Counted from the first letter of the stretch, positions 1 through 9,569 are shown. The stretch: 64,000 nucleotides of DNA from Oceanihabitans sp. IOP_32 (GCF_009498295.1 NZ_CP040813.1:1-64000); one strand, 5' to 3'. Notes: a model not told the origin generated them from the sequence alone. Made by a program: numbers and translations.

Positions 1-38
1 CAAATTTGTTCACATATTTGCCGCAGATAAAAACATCC

Positions 39-59
39 GAGGAATTCAGAAAATTCCTC
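39..59 (+). other. Hairpin in the dnaA leader
   Basis: An 8-bp inverted repeat (GAGGAATT / AATTCCTC, 5-nt loop) lies about 40 bases before the dnaA start. There is no U-run, so it is not an obvious terminator. It could be a leader structure or the remains of an upstream signal cut off by the window edge. I see no consensus DnaA boxes in the 98 bases before dnaA. Confidence 0.35.
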
Positions 60-98
60 TTAGAACTAAATAATAAACAAACTATAATTTAAAGAAAA

Positions 99-1526
99 AT
101 GAGTGAAACTGCGCAATCGGTATGGAACAACTGTCTCGAATTTATAAAGGATAATATTCAGCCGCAAGCTTACAAAACTTGGTTCGAACCAATTAAAGCA
201 GTTAAACTCACAGACAACGCTTTAAGTATTCAAGTCCCTAGCAAGTTTTTTTATGAGTGGCTAGAAGAGCATTACGTTAAGATATTAAAAGTGTCTTTAA
301 CTAAGGAATTAGGTGAAAAAGCCAAATTGGTTTACATCATTAAGATGGAAAATACCTATGGTAATAAACAACCTTTTACCGAGAAAATACCTAGTGCAAA
401 TCGAAGTGCACTAAAATCTCAAGACGTCGATGTTCCTTTAAATAACAAAAGCCCTGAATTACGCAATCCTTTTGTTATCCCTGGAATTAGAAATGTAAAA
501 ATTGAATCGCAACTTAATCCCAATTATAGTTTTGACAACTTTTTAGAAGGGGATTCTAATCGCTTAGCCCGAAGTGCTGGATTAGCCGTTGCTGCAAAGC
601 CAGGAGGCACCTCGTTTAATCCTTTACTTATTTTTGGTGGCGTTGGTTTAGGTAAAACCCACTTAGCCCATGCCATTGGTGTCGATATTAAAGATAAATA
701 TCCAGAGAAAACCGTACTCTATATTTCTGCCGAAAAATTTACCCAGCAATATGTAGACTCTGTTAAAAAGAACAACAGAAACGATTTTATTCACTTTTAT
801 CAAATTATTGATGTTTTAATAATTGATGATGTGCAGTTTTTATCTGGTAAATCTGGAACCCAAGATGTGTTCTTCCATATCTTTAACCATCTGCATCAAA
901 ACGGAAAACAGGTAATTTTAACCAGTGATAAAGCACCTGTAGACATGCAAGACATAGAACAGCGCTTATTATCGCGATTTAAATGGGGGCTGTCTGCCGA
1001 GTTACAAAATCCCGATTTTGAGACTAGAGTATCTATCGTTAAAAACAAGCTCTATAGAGATGGCGTTGATATGCCAGACGATATTATTGAATATGTGGCT
1101 AAAAACATTAAAACGAATGTTAGAGAATTGGAAGGCGCTATTATTTCCTTAATCGCACAGTCTTCTTTCAATAAAAAAGAAATAAATATTGATCTTGCCA
1201 AACAGATTGTTGAGAAATTTGTAAAGAACACTAAGCGTGAGGTTTCTATTGATTATATACAAAAAATAGTGTCCGATTATTTCCAAATGGATGTCGACAC
1301 ACTTCAGTCCAAAACTAGAAAACGCCATATTGTTCAAGCCAGACAACTAGCCATGTATTTTGCCAAAAAAATGACAAAAGCCTCTTTAGCGAGTATTGGT
1401 TCTCAAATTGGAAAACGCGATCACGCTACCGTACTACACGCTTGTAAAACGGTTAACAACTTATCTTCAACCGATAAACAATTTAAAAAATATGTTGAGG
1501 ATATTACAAAAAAGCTTTCTGTTTAA
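99..1526 (+). CDS. dnaA: Chromosomal replication initiator protein DnaA
   Basis: DnaA is the AAA+ initiator that binds oriC, melts DNA and loads the DnaB helicase. All four domains are visible. The N-terminal domain I begins MSETAQSVWNNC. Walker A is GGVGLGKTH (about residues 180-188) and Walker B is IIDDVQF (about 241-247). The C-terminal domain IV has the DNA-binding signature IGKRDHATVLHACK. At 475 residues it has the usual length. dnaN is not next to it but about 15 kb downstream. Confidence 0.98.
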   Translation: MSETAQSVWNNCLEFIKDNIQPQAYKTWFEPIKAVKLTDNALSIQVPSKFFYEWLEEHYVKILKVSLTKELGEKAKLVYIIKMENTYGNKQPFTEKIPSANRSALKSQDVDVPLNNKSPELRNPFVIPGIRNVKIESQLNPNYSFDNFLEGDSNRLARSAGLAVAAKPGGTSFNPLLIFGGVGLGKTHLAHAIGVDIKDKYPEKTVLYISAEKFTQQYVDSVKKNNRNDFIHFYQIIDVLIIDDVQFLSGKSGTQDVFFHIFNHLHQNGKQVILTSDKAPVDMQDIEQRLLSRFKWGLSAELQNPDFETRVSIVKNKLYRDGVDMPDDIIEYVAKNIKTNVRELEGAIISLIAQSSFNKKEINIDLAKQIVEKFVKNTKREVSIDYIQKIVSDYFQMDVDTLQSKTRKRHIVQARQLAMYFAKKMTKASLASIGSQIGKRDHATVLHACKTVNNLSSTDKQFKKYVEDITKKLSV

Positions 1527-1557
1527 CTAAAAGAATAACGCTTTCGCGGAAGTTATA

Positions 1558-2013
1558 ATGACAAAAATTCTAATGGTTTGTTTAGGTAATATATGCCGCT
1601 CTCCTTTGGCAGAGGGTTTATTGCGCTCTAAACTCGACGATGATAAGTTTGTGGTAGATTCCGCAGGCACCGCAAATTACCACATTGGCAAAGCTCCAGA
1701 CGAACGATCTGTTGCCGTGGCCAAAAAATACGGGTTAGATATTTCGCATTTAAAAGCGAGACAGTTTAAGGTATCAGACTTTAATGTTTTTGATCTTATT
1801 TACGTTATGGACGAGTCTAACTACGAAAACGTTAAGGCTTTAGCGAGAGATGAGAAAGAACTCGCTAAAGTAAAGTTTATTTTGAATGAGGTTTATCCAA
1901 ATCAGAATCAAGCTGTTCCAGATCCATATTACGGCGGAGACGATGGTTTTGAGCAGACTTACAATATGTTAAATAAAGCCTGCGCTGTGGTTGCAGAAAA
2001 ATTAAAGTCTTAA
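1558..2013 (+). CDS. Low-molecular-weight protein tyrosine phosphatase
   Basis: A 151-residue LMW-PTP. The phosphate-binding loop CLGNICRS (C8 nucleophile, R14) is at the N-terminus and the general-acid Asp is in PDPYYGG near residue 121. These enzymes dephosphorylate phosphotyrosine proteins, in bacteria often kinases of polysaccharide export, or small phosphoesters. The gene starts 31 bp after dnaA on the same strand, with no terminator between, so co-transcription with dnaA and the next methyltransferase is possible. The substrate cannot be told from sequence, and no capsule genes are nearby. Confidence 0.93.
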   Translation: MTKILMVCLGNICRSPLAEGLLRSKLDDDKFVVDSAGTANYHIGKAPDERSVAVAKKYGLDISHLKARQFKVSDFNVFDLIYVMDESNYENVKALARDEKELAKVKFILNEVYPNQNQAVPDPYYGGDDGFEQTYNMLNKACAVVAEKLKS

Positions 2014-2067
2014 TACAGATGTTATATTATTATTAATTTATCAAAATAACTGTAATACATTAAACTT

Positions 2068-2784
2068 ATGAGTGCTTCAAAAGGTCATTTATATCTTATT
2101 CCAACAACACTTGGAGACAATGCACCGCTTGAAGTATTACCAATATCTGTTAAAAAGGTTATTGAACAAACAGACACCTATATTGTTGAAAACGAAAAAG
2201 CCGCACGGCGTTTTATAAAAAAAATAAACTCTGGGAAATCACAATCAGGGTTAAAACTGTTTAATTTAAACAAATTTACAGATCCTAGTGAATTACCGTT
2301 ATTTTTAGAGCCTTGCTTAAATGGCGTTAATGTAGGTATCTTATCAGACGCTGGATGTCCTGGTATCGCCGACCCTGGAGCCGATATTGTGAAACTCGCC
2401 CATCAAAAGAATATAAAAGTAATCCCTTTAGTTGGCCCCTCGTCTATTTTAATGGCCATGATGAGCTCTGGGATGAATGGCCAAAGCTTTACTTTTAACG
2501 GCTATCTACCTATTGATAAAGATGAAAGAAAGAAGGAAATCAAGCGTTTAGAACGTTTGTCTTTTGAGCGTAATCAATCACAAATTTTTATAGAAACGCC
2601 CTATAGGAATAATAAAATGCTTGAAGACCTCGTACAACTTTTAGATGGAAATACAGAGCTTTGTGTTGCTTGCGATATTACCTTAGCATCCGAGTTTATA
2701 AAAACACAACCCGCTCACCATTGGAAAAAAAATATGGTAGACCTTCATAAAAGACCTACCATATTTATAATACATAAAACTTAA
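2068..2784 (+). CDS. SAM-dependent methyltransferase, tetrapyrrole-methylase (RsmI-like) family
   Basis: A 238-residue protein of the tetrapyrrole (corrin/porphyrin) methylase superfamily. The N-terminal GHLYLIPTTLGDNAP replaces the RsmI-type GxLYxVxTPIGN. The SAM-binding loop SDAGCPGIADPG and the motif LVGPSSILMAMMSSG follow. RsmI 2'-O-methylates C1402 of 16S rRNA. This protein is shorter than E. coli RsmI and diverges at the N-terminus, and Bacteroidota often carry such a short paralogue, so I give no symbol. It follows the phosphatase gene by 54 bp. Confidence 0.85.
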   Translation: MSASKGHLYLIPTTLGDNAPLEVLPISVKKVIEQTDTYIVENEKAARRFIKKINSGKSQSGLKLFNLNKFTDPSELPLFLEPCLNGVNVGILSDAGCPGIADPGADIVKLAHQKNIKVIPLVGPSSILMAMMSSGMNGQSFTFNGYLPIDKDERKKEIKRLERLSFERNQSQIFIETPYRNNKMLEDLVQLLDGNTELCVACDITLASEFIKTQPAHHWKKNMVDLHKRPTIFIIHKT

Positions 2785-2812
2785 ATTAGTTTTAAGCTTG
2801 TTTTTTTTCTCA

Positions 2813-3469
2813 TTACATCGCCTTTGCTTTTCGATCTGGTTTTACGAAAGACGTATCGTAACCAGAAAAACGTTTCATATAATAGGAAACTGTGGTGCCG
2901 TAACCGTCGGTAAAATTATCTAACCCGTAGCTTCTTAAATACTTTTTAACATTACCAGGTCCCGCTAAATGTGCCGCCGCTAATATACCAGATTCTGTAA
3001 CAAGGACACCGTTTACTCGTTTTCCAACAAAATTTTTAATGTCACGTCTTAAAATCCACTTATTACGAGCCGCATTGGCTATAAAGGCCTTTTCTTGAAG
3101 GACTGGATTTTTTAAAAAATTAGCAGGGTTGTTAATACCAATTAATTTTAAAGTCGAAACGCCAAATTGGTATTTACCTAGGTATCCGTAGGTGTTTACG
3201 GTAAAATAATCTCCACCTGACTCTTTAAACGCTAAGGCTTCTTTAAAACCTACAAAAGATTTTCCTAAATACGGAGAGAATGATTTACGGTTATCCTTTG
3301 GCTCCAATAAATCTTTGTTGGTATTAGCGTCACTTACGGTATAGTTTAAAACTAAACCTTTTGTTGAGTACTTTCCTAAATCTATCGCTTCATCTGATGA
3401 AAACGATCCATACAACAACACAAGGGCTGTAATTGTTAAGGCTATGTAACTCGCTATACGTTTTATCAT
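2813..3469 (-). CDS. Membrane-anchored transglycosylase/lysozyme-like protein
   Basis: A 218-residue protein with an N-terminal hydrophobic segment (IASYIALTITALVLLYGSF) acting as signal anchor. A lysozyme/SLT-like core follows: FKESGGDYFTVNTYGYLGKYQF has the Glu-Ser-Gly-Gly plus YxGxYQF pattern of lytic transglycosylase-type catalytic sites. Further on, AAHLAGPGNVKKYL resembles the third motif of that fold. It most likely cleaves peptidoglycan on the periplasmic side. It is monocistronic, convergent with the methyltransferase gene, and has a well-formed flavobacterial promoter upstream. The fold is inferred from motifs only. Confidence 0.7.
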   Translation of the reverse strand: MIKRIASYIALTITALVLLYGSFSSDEAIDLGKYSTKGLVLNYTVSDANTNKDLLEPKDNRKSFSPYLGKSFVGFKEALAFKESGGDYFTVNTYGYLGKYQFGVSTLKLIGINNPANFLKNPVLQEKAFIANAARNKWILRRDIKNFVGKRVNGVLVTESGILAAAHLAGPGNVKKYLRSYGLDNFTDGYGTTVSYYMKRFSGYDTSFVKPDRKAKAM

Positions 3470-3528
3470 AAATTGTTTTTCTTTCCTTCATATTTCAATG
3501 GGAAGTATGACTGGAAAAATTGAGCGTG

Positions 3529-3559
3529 CAAAATTACATATAAATTTCTTTATAACAAA
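3529..3559 (-). promoter_or_regulatory. Promoter of the transglycosylase-like gene
   Basis: Read on the reverse strand this is TTTG (3559-3556), 19 nt, then TAATTTTG (3536-3529). That is an exact match to the Bacteroidetes -33/-7 consensus TTTG-N19-TAnnTTTG. Transcription should start near 3522, about 50 nt before the ATG at 3469. Confidence 0.7.
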
Positions 3560-3561
3560 AT

Positions 3562-3600
3562 TAATCGTTTATATGCTGCTTTTGTAGGTGTAAACGATTA
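3562..3600. repeat. 10-bp perfect inverted repeat upstream of the promoter
   Basis: TAATCGTTTA at 3562-3571 and its exact complement TAAACGATTA at 3591-3600 are separated by 19 bases. It sits just upstream of the -33 element of the 2813-3469 gene, the right place for a regulator site. A-runs, not T-runs, follow it on the + strand, so it is not a terminator there. The rest of 3601-3922 shows no gene or clear signal. Confidence 0.45.
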
Positions 3601-3922
3601 AAAAAAACACTTAAAACCCTGAAAATCAAAATTTAAAATCAGTTCAACCTTCCTTATAATAAGAATATAAGCTTATTGCTTTATATCGATTTTATAGCAT
3701 GAAGAACAACAAAGGCGATTATTAAAAACACTTTTAAGGTAGTAAACCCCTTGATATATATCGACAGCAAGAAAAAAATCATGCGTGTAAACTGCAATTA
3801 TCTTGTAGATTTCACAAATTAAATCAAATACTCATTTGTTGTAAAATCAAAAACACGTCATGATTACAGTTGTATTTTATACTATAAACCAGAGACTTCT
3901 TAATATAGAAACAAGATAATTA

Positions 3923-4966
3923 TTAACGCATAATGCCTTGGGCATTTAAATATTTATGGTATTCTCTGGCATTGGCGTTGTGCTGCGATAAGGTTTTTGC
4001 AAATTTATGATATCCAATACGTTTGGCATCAGCAGCAAAGTACAAGTATTTATGTGTCTCAAAATTTAAAACGGCATCAATGGCAGAAATATCTGGCATG
4101 GCGATTAAACCTGGTGGTAAACCCACGTATTTGTAAGTGTTATAAGGTGAATCTATCGCTTTGTGCACATTTAAAACGCGTTTAATAATTGTACCTTGGT
4201 ATTGCGGTAGTTTGTAAGCGGCAAATTTAAGTGTGGGATCGGCTTGTAGCGGCATACCAATTCGGATTCTATTCATATAAACCCCTGCAATTCTGGGCTG
4301 CTCACTAGGTTGTTTAGATTCTTCATAAACTATAGAAGCTAAAGCCATGACTTCATCCTGAGACAAACCAATGGCCTTGGCCTTGGCTTTTCTAGAGCCG
4401 TTCCAAAATCGGTTGTATTCCTTCAACATGCGATTGGTAAATTTTTCTGCAGATGTATTCCAAAAAAACTCGTAGCTATTAGGAATATACAAGCCTAGTG
4501 CGGTAGATTCATTAAAACCATTTTCAGCTAAAAAGTCTTTATTCTTCATGGCGTTTAAAAGTGCTATACTATCTGCCTCAATCTGAGCAGCCACTCGACC
4601 AGCAAGTTTCTCTAGAGAATCTTGATTGTTAAAAGACAGTTTTATTGGTAAATTCGCACTTCTAATTGAGTTAATAATGTCGTTATTATTCATACCGTTT
4701 TTAATAGCATAACGACCCGCCTTAATATGATTGACGTATTTTTTGCGTTTTGCCAAGGCATCAAATTTATCTATATTTTTTAGAAGTGGTTTTAACTGTT
4801 CCCGCACATCCGTATACGTATCTGTAGATTTTATATAAATATAGGCGGTTTCGTTATTAAAAGCTGTGTTAGGTTTAAACATAACGGTATAAACATAATA
4901 GCCAAAAAAAGCAGCAGCCACTAAACCTATAAACACTAAAGTTAACAGAATTTTTTTTATGTACAT
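3923..4966 (-). CDS. mltG: Endolytic transglycosylase MltG (YceG-like)
   Basis: MltG is an inner-membrane lytic transglycosylase that cuts nascent peptidoglycan strands and so sets glycan length. This 347-residue protein has one N-terminal membrane helix (ILLTLVFIGLVAAAFFGYYV). The YceG signature ALASIVYEESKQPSEQPRIA contains the catalytic Glu, and RIRIGMPLQADPT and YNTYKYVGLPPGLIAMP follow. It is the last gene of the dapF-acetyltransferase-mltG operon, starting 1 bp after the acetyltransferase stop. Grouping it with dapF fits a cell-wall theme. Confidence 0.95.
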   Translation of the reverse strand: MYIKKILLTLVFIGLVAAAFFGYYVYTVMFKPNTAFNNETAYIYIKSTDTYTDVREQLKPLLKNIDKFDALAKRKKYVNHIKAGRYAIKNGMNNNDIINSIRSANLPIKLSFNNQDSLEKLAGRVAAQIEADSIALLNAMKNKDFLAENGFNESTALGLYIPNSYEFFWNTSAEKFTNRMLKEYNRFWNGSRKAKAKAIGLSQDEVMALASIVYEESKQPSEQPRIAGVYMNRIRIGMPLQADPTLKFAAYKLPQYQGTIIKRVLNVHKAIDSPYNTYKYVGLPPGLIAMPDISAIDAVLNFETHKYLYFAADAKRIGYHKFAKTLSQHNANAREYHKYLNAQGIMR

Positions 4967-4967
4967 T

Positions 4968-5492
4968 TTATTTATGTATTAACTGAAATAAGTACTCGTT
5001 TTTATAAGAACCATTTACATAGTTCCATTCTTTTTTTAATCCAACTTTCTCAAATCCTTGTGCTTGGAAAAGCTTGATACTGGTTTCGTTCTCTTCTGAA
5101 ATATTACAATATAATTGATGTAAACCTAAATGGCTAAAACTATATTTTACTAATAATTGTAAAGCTTCACTTCCGTAACCCTTTCTCCTATCTACTTCCG
5201 CTTTAATCAAAATACCAACGCCTGCTCTACCGTTTTTAAAATCGAAATCGAATAAATCGATTAAACCCAAAGTATCGTTTTTATAATTACAAATCACCAA
5301 GCGCAGTTGTTTAACCTCAAAAATATCTTTTTGTGAATGCTCTAAGTATTGCTTAATTAGATATCTTGAATACGGTGTTTGGGTATTGCTAATTTCCCAG
5401 ATCGATTCGTCGTTTTCTATAGCATATACAAATTCCAAATCTTCAGGTTCTAAAGCTCTTAAAAAAATGTTATTTCCTTTTAAGGTAATCAT
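4968..5492 (-). CDS. GNAT-family N-acetyltransferase
   Basis: A 174-residue RimJ/RimL-type GNAT enzyme. It has the opening LRALEPEDLEFVYAIENDES, the acetyl-CoA-binding stretch VDRRKGYGSEAL and the late motif NETSIKLFQAQGFEKVG. It would transfer an acetyl group to an amine; the substrate is unknown. It overlaps the end of dapF by 4 bp and ends 1 bp before mltG, so it is translationally coupled inside that operon. Confidence 0.9.
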   Translation of the reverse strand: MITLKGNNIFLRALEPEDLEFVYAIENDESIWEISNTQTPYSRYLIKQYLEHSQKDIFEVKQLRLVICNYKNDTLGLIDLFDFDFKNGRAGVGILIKAEVDRRKGYGSEALQLLVKYSFSHLGLHQLYCNISEENETSIKLFQAQGFEKVGLKKEWNYVNGSYKNEYLFQLIHK

Positions 5493-6268
5493 ATTGTTCC
5501 TTGATATACTAATTTCGCGGGACCAATTAACCAGACCTCATTGTAAACCCCTTTTTGAGCCTTAAAAGAGACCTGTAAATCACCACCTTGCGTTTGCACA
5601 GTTATAAGATTTTTTTCTGTTTCTCCCAAATAATGCATCGCTAAAGAAACCGCTGTAACCCCAGTTCCGCAGGACAAGGTTTCGTCTTCTACACCGCGCT
5701 CGTAAGTTCTAACTTTAAAAATAGAATCGCTTATTTTTTGAACAAAATTTACATTAGTTCCAGCTTTATTATACGGTGCTCCGTAACGTATTTTAGCTCC
5801 TTCGGTTTTTATATCGAAATCATTAATATTATCTTCGAATTGCACATGATGAGGCGATCCAGTGTTTAAAAACACATGGTGATCGTGTTTTTCCACTATA
5901 TTCACATATTGCATTTGCAGTTTTACAATTTCGCCTGAAATAGTTGCATGATGCAAGCCGTCTACAGCCTCAAAAGTTGCTTTGTCTTCTATAATACCGA
6001 GCTGCTTAGCAAAAGCTACTAGACATCGACCACCATTGCCACACATAGAACTCGGGTTGCCGTCGGCATTAAAATACACCATTTTAAAATCTAAGGTGTC
6101 GTGATTTTCTAAGAGAATAAGTCCGTCACCCCCTATGCCAAAACGTCTGTCGCATAAAAAAGCAATGTGTTTGGTATTGTTTTTGTTGAATGATTGTTGA
6201 CGATTATCAATCATCACAAAATCATTTCCAGTTCCTTGATATTTATAAAAAGCTTGCGGTATCATCAT
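5489..6268 (-). CDS. dapF: Diaminopimelate epimerase DapF
   Basis: DapF converts LL- to meso-diaminopimelate for lysine and peptidoglycan synthesis. Both catalytic cysteines are present: SSMCGNGGRC and ETLSCGTGVTAV. The N-terminus has the standard YQGTGNDFVMIDNR. The 259-residue length assumes the first of two adjacent Met codons; the second, at 6265, gives MIPQAFYKYQG and is equally likely. It is the first gene of a three-gene reverse-strand operon. Confidence 0.97.
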   Translation of the reverse strand: MMIPQAFYKYQGTGNDFVMIDNRQQSFNKNNTKHIAFLCDRRFGIGGDGLILLENHDTLDFKMVYFNADGNPSSMCGNGGRCLVAFAKQLGIIEDKATFEAVDGLHHATISGEIVKLQMQYVNIVEKHDHHVFLNTGSPHHVQFEDNINDFDIKTEGAKIRYGAPYNKAGTNVNFVQKISDSIFKVRTYERGVEDETLSCGTGVTAVSLAMHYLGETEKNLITVQTQGGDLQVSFKAQKGVYNEVWLIGPAKLVYQGTI

Positions 6269-6275
6269 AACGTGA

Positions 6276-6283
6276 CAAATATA
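6276..6283 (-). promoter_or_regulatory. -7 element ahead of dapF operon
   Basis: The reverse strand reads TATATTTG, matching the TAnnTTTG consensus, a few bases before the dapF start. Transcription would begin within about 5 nt of the ATG, giving a very short leader. No TTTG -33 box is seen at the right distance, so this is tentative. 6284-6581 holds no gene. A small palindrome (GTTTGTTAAACAAAC) lies at about 6529-6543 ahead of the protease gene. Confidence 0.4.
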
Positions 6284-6581
6284 TAAATAAAGATGCTTTT
6301 AAAAAGAGAATTAGTAAATGTAAGCCTAAAAAAGTGCATACATTTAACTTAAATATCGCCAAAGTCATACAGCCTACGCTAATAAAAAAGTATCGAATTA
6401 CTTAAATTGGTTTTGATTGTTAAATAGCCGTTAAAAAAGGCGTTAAAAACCGTTAAATTTAAACGATTAACCCTTTTAAACTTATAATTTTAGTTTTAAA
6501 AACATACGCTATTTGTTGTTCTCTTGAGGTTTGTTAAACAAACAGCAATAGTTTAAATGTCATTAATAAAAATTTAAAGAA

Positions 6582-7979
6582 ATGAAGAAAATTTTAACTT
6601 TAGTATTAGTATCGGCATTAGGTGGGATGTTAACACTTGGTGCATATAAATTGTTTTTTGAACCAGAGCAAAGTACTATCGTAGCCACCAACGATGTTAA
6701 ACCCACTTTTTTACCCGCAAACAATGTAAGCCGAGTGTACAATATCGAAGAGGCTGCAAATTTTGTTAAAGCTGCCGAGAATACTGTAAATGCAGTTGTG
6801 CACGTTAAAAACGTATCGATTAGTAGCGGTCAAATGACTTTACAGGATTTGTTTTTGGGTAGGAGTTCACACCGAAAACAACTAGGTACTGGCTCTGGTG
6901 TTATTATAAATGCCGATGGTTATATTATAACAAATAACCATGTGATTAAAAATGCGCACGAACTATCGGTCACCTTAAACAATAATAAAACCTATGTTGC
7001 CGAATTGATTGGTGCCGATTCAAAAACAGACATTGCACTTTTAAAAATTGATGCCGAATCCGATTTACCCTTTGTAACGTTTAGTGATTCCGATCAAGCC
7101 AAAATTGGCGAATGGGTGCTTGCCGTTGGAAACCCCTTTAACTTAACCTCTACAGTAACAGCCGGAATTATAAGTGCTAAATCTAGAGATTTAACAGGAG
7201 GGCAATCATTTATTCAAACCGATGCAGCCGTTAACCCAGGAAACTCGGGTGGTGCTTTGGTAAATACTAATGGAGAACTTGTTGGTATTAACACCGCTAT
7301 TTCTTCGCAAACAGGTTCTTATATCGGATATTCCTTTGCGGTACCTAGTAATATTGCCCGTAAGGTGGTTGAAGATATTATGGAATACGGCAATGTACAA
7401 AACGGTATGCTTGGTATTAAAGGAGGCTCTTTAAATAGTAGATTTTCTGAAGAACTAAACATTAGCGATACCGAAGGTATTTATATTGATAGTGTTATTG
7501 AAGACTCAGGAGCCGATAAAGCTGGACTTGAAAAAGGAGATATTATAAAGGCTATAGATAATATTAAAATCTCAAAATTCTCAGATTTAACAGGACATAT
7601 TAGCACTAAGCGTCCAAACGATGTTGTAGAACTCACCATTGCCAGAAATGGCACATTAAAAACAATTCCAGTAACCTTATTTAAAAACCAAACCATAACC
7701 TTACCTCTTGTTGGTGAAATTAGAAATGCAAAACCACAAGATTTAAAAAGGTATAAAGCTAAGAATGGGGTTAAAATAGCCGCTTTAGACAATAAGTATG
7801 CAGAATATTGGGAGCGAAATGGTGTGGCCCCTGGAAATATTATCACAGCGATTAACGACATTAAGGTCAACTCCATAGACGATGTTCAAAATATCTTAGA
7901 AAACAAATCGCGTTCTGGATATTTAAGAATCGAACTTATAAATTCTAACGGAGAAAAAGAACGTTATAATTTTAGATAA
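6582..7979 (+). CDS. Periplasmic serine endoprotease, DegP/HtrA family
   Basis: A 465-residue HtrA protease and chaperone for misfolded envelope proteins. An N-terminal hydrophobic signal is followed by the trypsin-like domain. The complete triad is visible: H120 in ITNNHVI, D150 in SKTDIALLKI, and S222 in NPGNSGGALVN. Two C-terminal PDZ-like regions follow (about 275-365 and 375-460). It stands alone between its own upstream region and a clear terminator. Sequence cannot tell DegP, DegQ and DegS subtypes apart, so no symbol is given. Confidence 0.95.
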   Translation: MKKILTLVLVSALGGMLTLGAYKLFFEPEQSTIVATNDVKPTFLPANNVSRVYNIEEAANFVKAAENTVNAVVHVKNVSISSGQMTLQDLFLGRSSHRKQLGTGSGVIINADGYIITNNHVIKNAHELSVTLNNNKTYVAELIGADSKTDIALLKIDAESDLPFVTFSDSDQAKIGEWVLAVGNPFNLTSTVTAGIISAKSRDLTGGQSFIQTDAAVNPGNSGGALVNTNGELVGINTAISSQTGSYIGYSFAVPSNIARKVVEDIMEYGNVQNGMLGIKGGSLNSRFSEELNISDTEGIYIDSVIEDSGADKAGLEKGDIIKAIDNIKISKFSDLTGHISTKRPNDVVELTIARNGTLKTIPVTLFKNQTITLPLVGEIRNAKPQDLKRYKAKNGVKIAALDNKYAEYWERNGVAPGNIITAINDIKVNSIDDVQNILENKSRSGYLRIELINSNGEKERYNFR

Positions 7980-8004
7980 TCGATATAGAGACCCCTGTTT
8001 TTAC

Positions 8005-8042
8005 AACCTCTTTTAACCAAAGTTAGAAGAGGTTTATTTTTT
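8005..8042 (+). terminator. Terminator after the HtrA protease
   Basis: Stem AACCTCTT (8005-8012) / AAGAGGTT (8027-8034), then a T-rich tract interrupted by one A. Confidence 0.75.
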
Positions 8043-8076
8043 ACAACAATTCTTTACGAAAACGTTTGAAATATAG

Positions 8077-8084
8077 TACTTTTG
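8077..8084 (+). promoter_or_regulatory. -7 element ahead of GAPDH
   Basis: TACTTTTG matches TAnnTTTG 36 bases before the GAPDH ATG. No clear -33 TTTG lies at 19-21 nt spacing. Confidence 0.4.
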
Positions 8085-8120
8085 GCAAATCAATAATCAA
8101 CAAACTAAACATTTTAAGCA

Positions 8121-9569
8121 ATGGGTTTTAGTAAAACTTATGAAAAAGAGTTGTCTTTCCAGGCAGATCGTAGAAGAGCAACCGTAGAGTTTATCAAAAT
8201 TGTAAGCGATTTGTGGTACGATAAATCTATCGAGTTAGTGCTTTTTAGAAATCAATTAATTGATAGAAATGTAAGTCAGATTTTAAGCCTCCATGAATAT
8301 GCTGGTAAATTTGTACAAAAGCCCATTTCTATTTTTGACTCGGTAGAAATTGCTCAAGCGATAACATCGCTAGACATTCCGCCAGCAAAATTAGATATTG
8401 GTAAGTTAACTTATGAGTTTCATTTAGACGCCAACAAATACGGTAATGCAACAGCCTTTGTGGCGAGTAAATTAAAAGACGCTCATAAATCCAATGGGAT
8501 TTCTCCAAAAGACGTTGTTCTTTATGGTTTTGGTCGTATTGGTCGTTTAGTTGCTCGCGAACTCATGACGCGCACTGGTAAAGGCAGTCAATTGCGATTA
8601 AGAGCTATTGTTACTCGGGGTGCTCTTGATGAAACCACCCTAGAAAAAAGAGCCTCGCTGCTACGAAACGATTCTGTTCATGGAGATTTCCCAGGAACCG
8701 TTTCAGTAGATGCCAAAAATAAAGCCTTAATGATTAACGGCACCACCGTGCATGTTATTTCTGCTAAGACACCAGAAGACATTGATTATACGCAATACGG
8801 TATACACAAAGCCTTGATAATAGATAATACTGGGGCTTTTAGAGACAAAGAGGCTTTAAGTAAGCACTTAAAATCTAAAGGAGCAGATAAAGTATTGCTC
8901 ACCGCACCAGGCAAAGGTGTACCTAATATTGTATATGGGGTTAATCATCTAGAAAATAACCCCGATAAGGTGGATATCTTCTCGGCGGCTTCATGTACAA
9001 CCAATGCGATTACTCCAATTTTAAAAGTCGTAGAAGACTCTTTTGGTGTTGTTAACGGACATTTAGAAACCATTCATGCCTACACTAACGACCAAAATTT
9101 AGTAGATAATTTTCATAACAAATACCGTCGTGGTCGTGCCGCCGCATTAAATATGGTGATCACAGAAACTGGCGCTGGAAATGCCGTAGCAAAAGCACTA
9201 CCAAGTTTAGAGGGTAAACTAACCTCTAATGCCATACGTGTTCCCGTTCCCAATGGCTCTTTGGCAATTTTAAATTTAGAAATAGCGCAAGAAACCTCTC
9301 TCGATGGCATTAACACCATATTAAAAAAGTATGCTTTGGAAGGCGATCTGGTAGAACAAATAAAATACGAGTTAAGTGACGAGTTGGTGTCTAGTGACAT
9401 AATTGGCTGCTCTGCTCCTGCTATTTATGATAGTAAAGCAACAATTGTTCGTGCCGATGGTAAAAATGTATTATTATACATTTGGTACGATAACGAATAT
9501 GGCTACAGCCATCAAGTAATAAGACTAGCTAAATACATCGCCAAAGTAAGACGTTTTGCCTATTATTAA
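8121..9569 (+). CDS. gap: Glyceraldehyde-3-phosphate dehydrogenase, long form
   Basis: This enzyme converts glyceraldehyde-3-phosphate to 1,3-bisphosphoglycerate with NAD(P). The Rossmann motif VLYGFGRIGR is at about residues 133-142 and the active-site Cys is C292 in SAASCTTNAITP. WYDNEYGYSHQVIRL closes the catalytic domain. At 482 residues it carries a roughly 130-residue N-terminal extension absent from the common ~335-residue enzyme. This long form is one I associate with Bacteroidota. The direction (glycolytic or gluconeogenic) is not clear from sequence. Confidence 0.95.
   Translation: MGFSKTYEKELSFQADRRRATVEFIKIVSDLWYDKSIELVLFRNQLIDRNVSQILSLHEYAGKFVQKPISIFDSVEIAQAITSLDIPPAKLDIGKLTYEFHLDANKYGNATAFVASKLKDAHKSNGISPKDVVLYGFGRIGRLVARELMTRTGKGSQLRLRAIVTRGALDETTLEKRASLLRNDSVHGDFPGTVSVDAKNKALMINGTTVHVISAKTPEDIDYTQYGIHKALIIDNTGAFRDKEALSKHLKSKGADKVLLTAPGKGVPNIVYGVNHLENNPDKVDIFSAASCTTNAITPILKVVEDSFGVVNGHLETIHAYTNDQNLVDNFHNKYRRGRAAALNMVITETGAGNAVAKALPSLEGKLTSNAIRVPVPNGSLAILNLEIAQETSLDGINTILKKYALEGDLVEQIKYELSDELVSSDIIGCSAPAIYDSKATIVRADGKNVLLYIWYDNEYGYSHQVIRLAKYIAKVRRFAYY

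Noticed and set aside
1-98. Replication origin next to dnaA
   Set aside because: No cluster of TTATCCACA-like DnaA boxes or AT-rich unwinding repeats in the bases available before dnaA.
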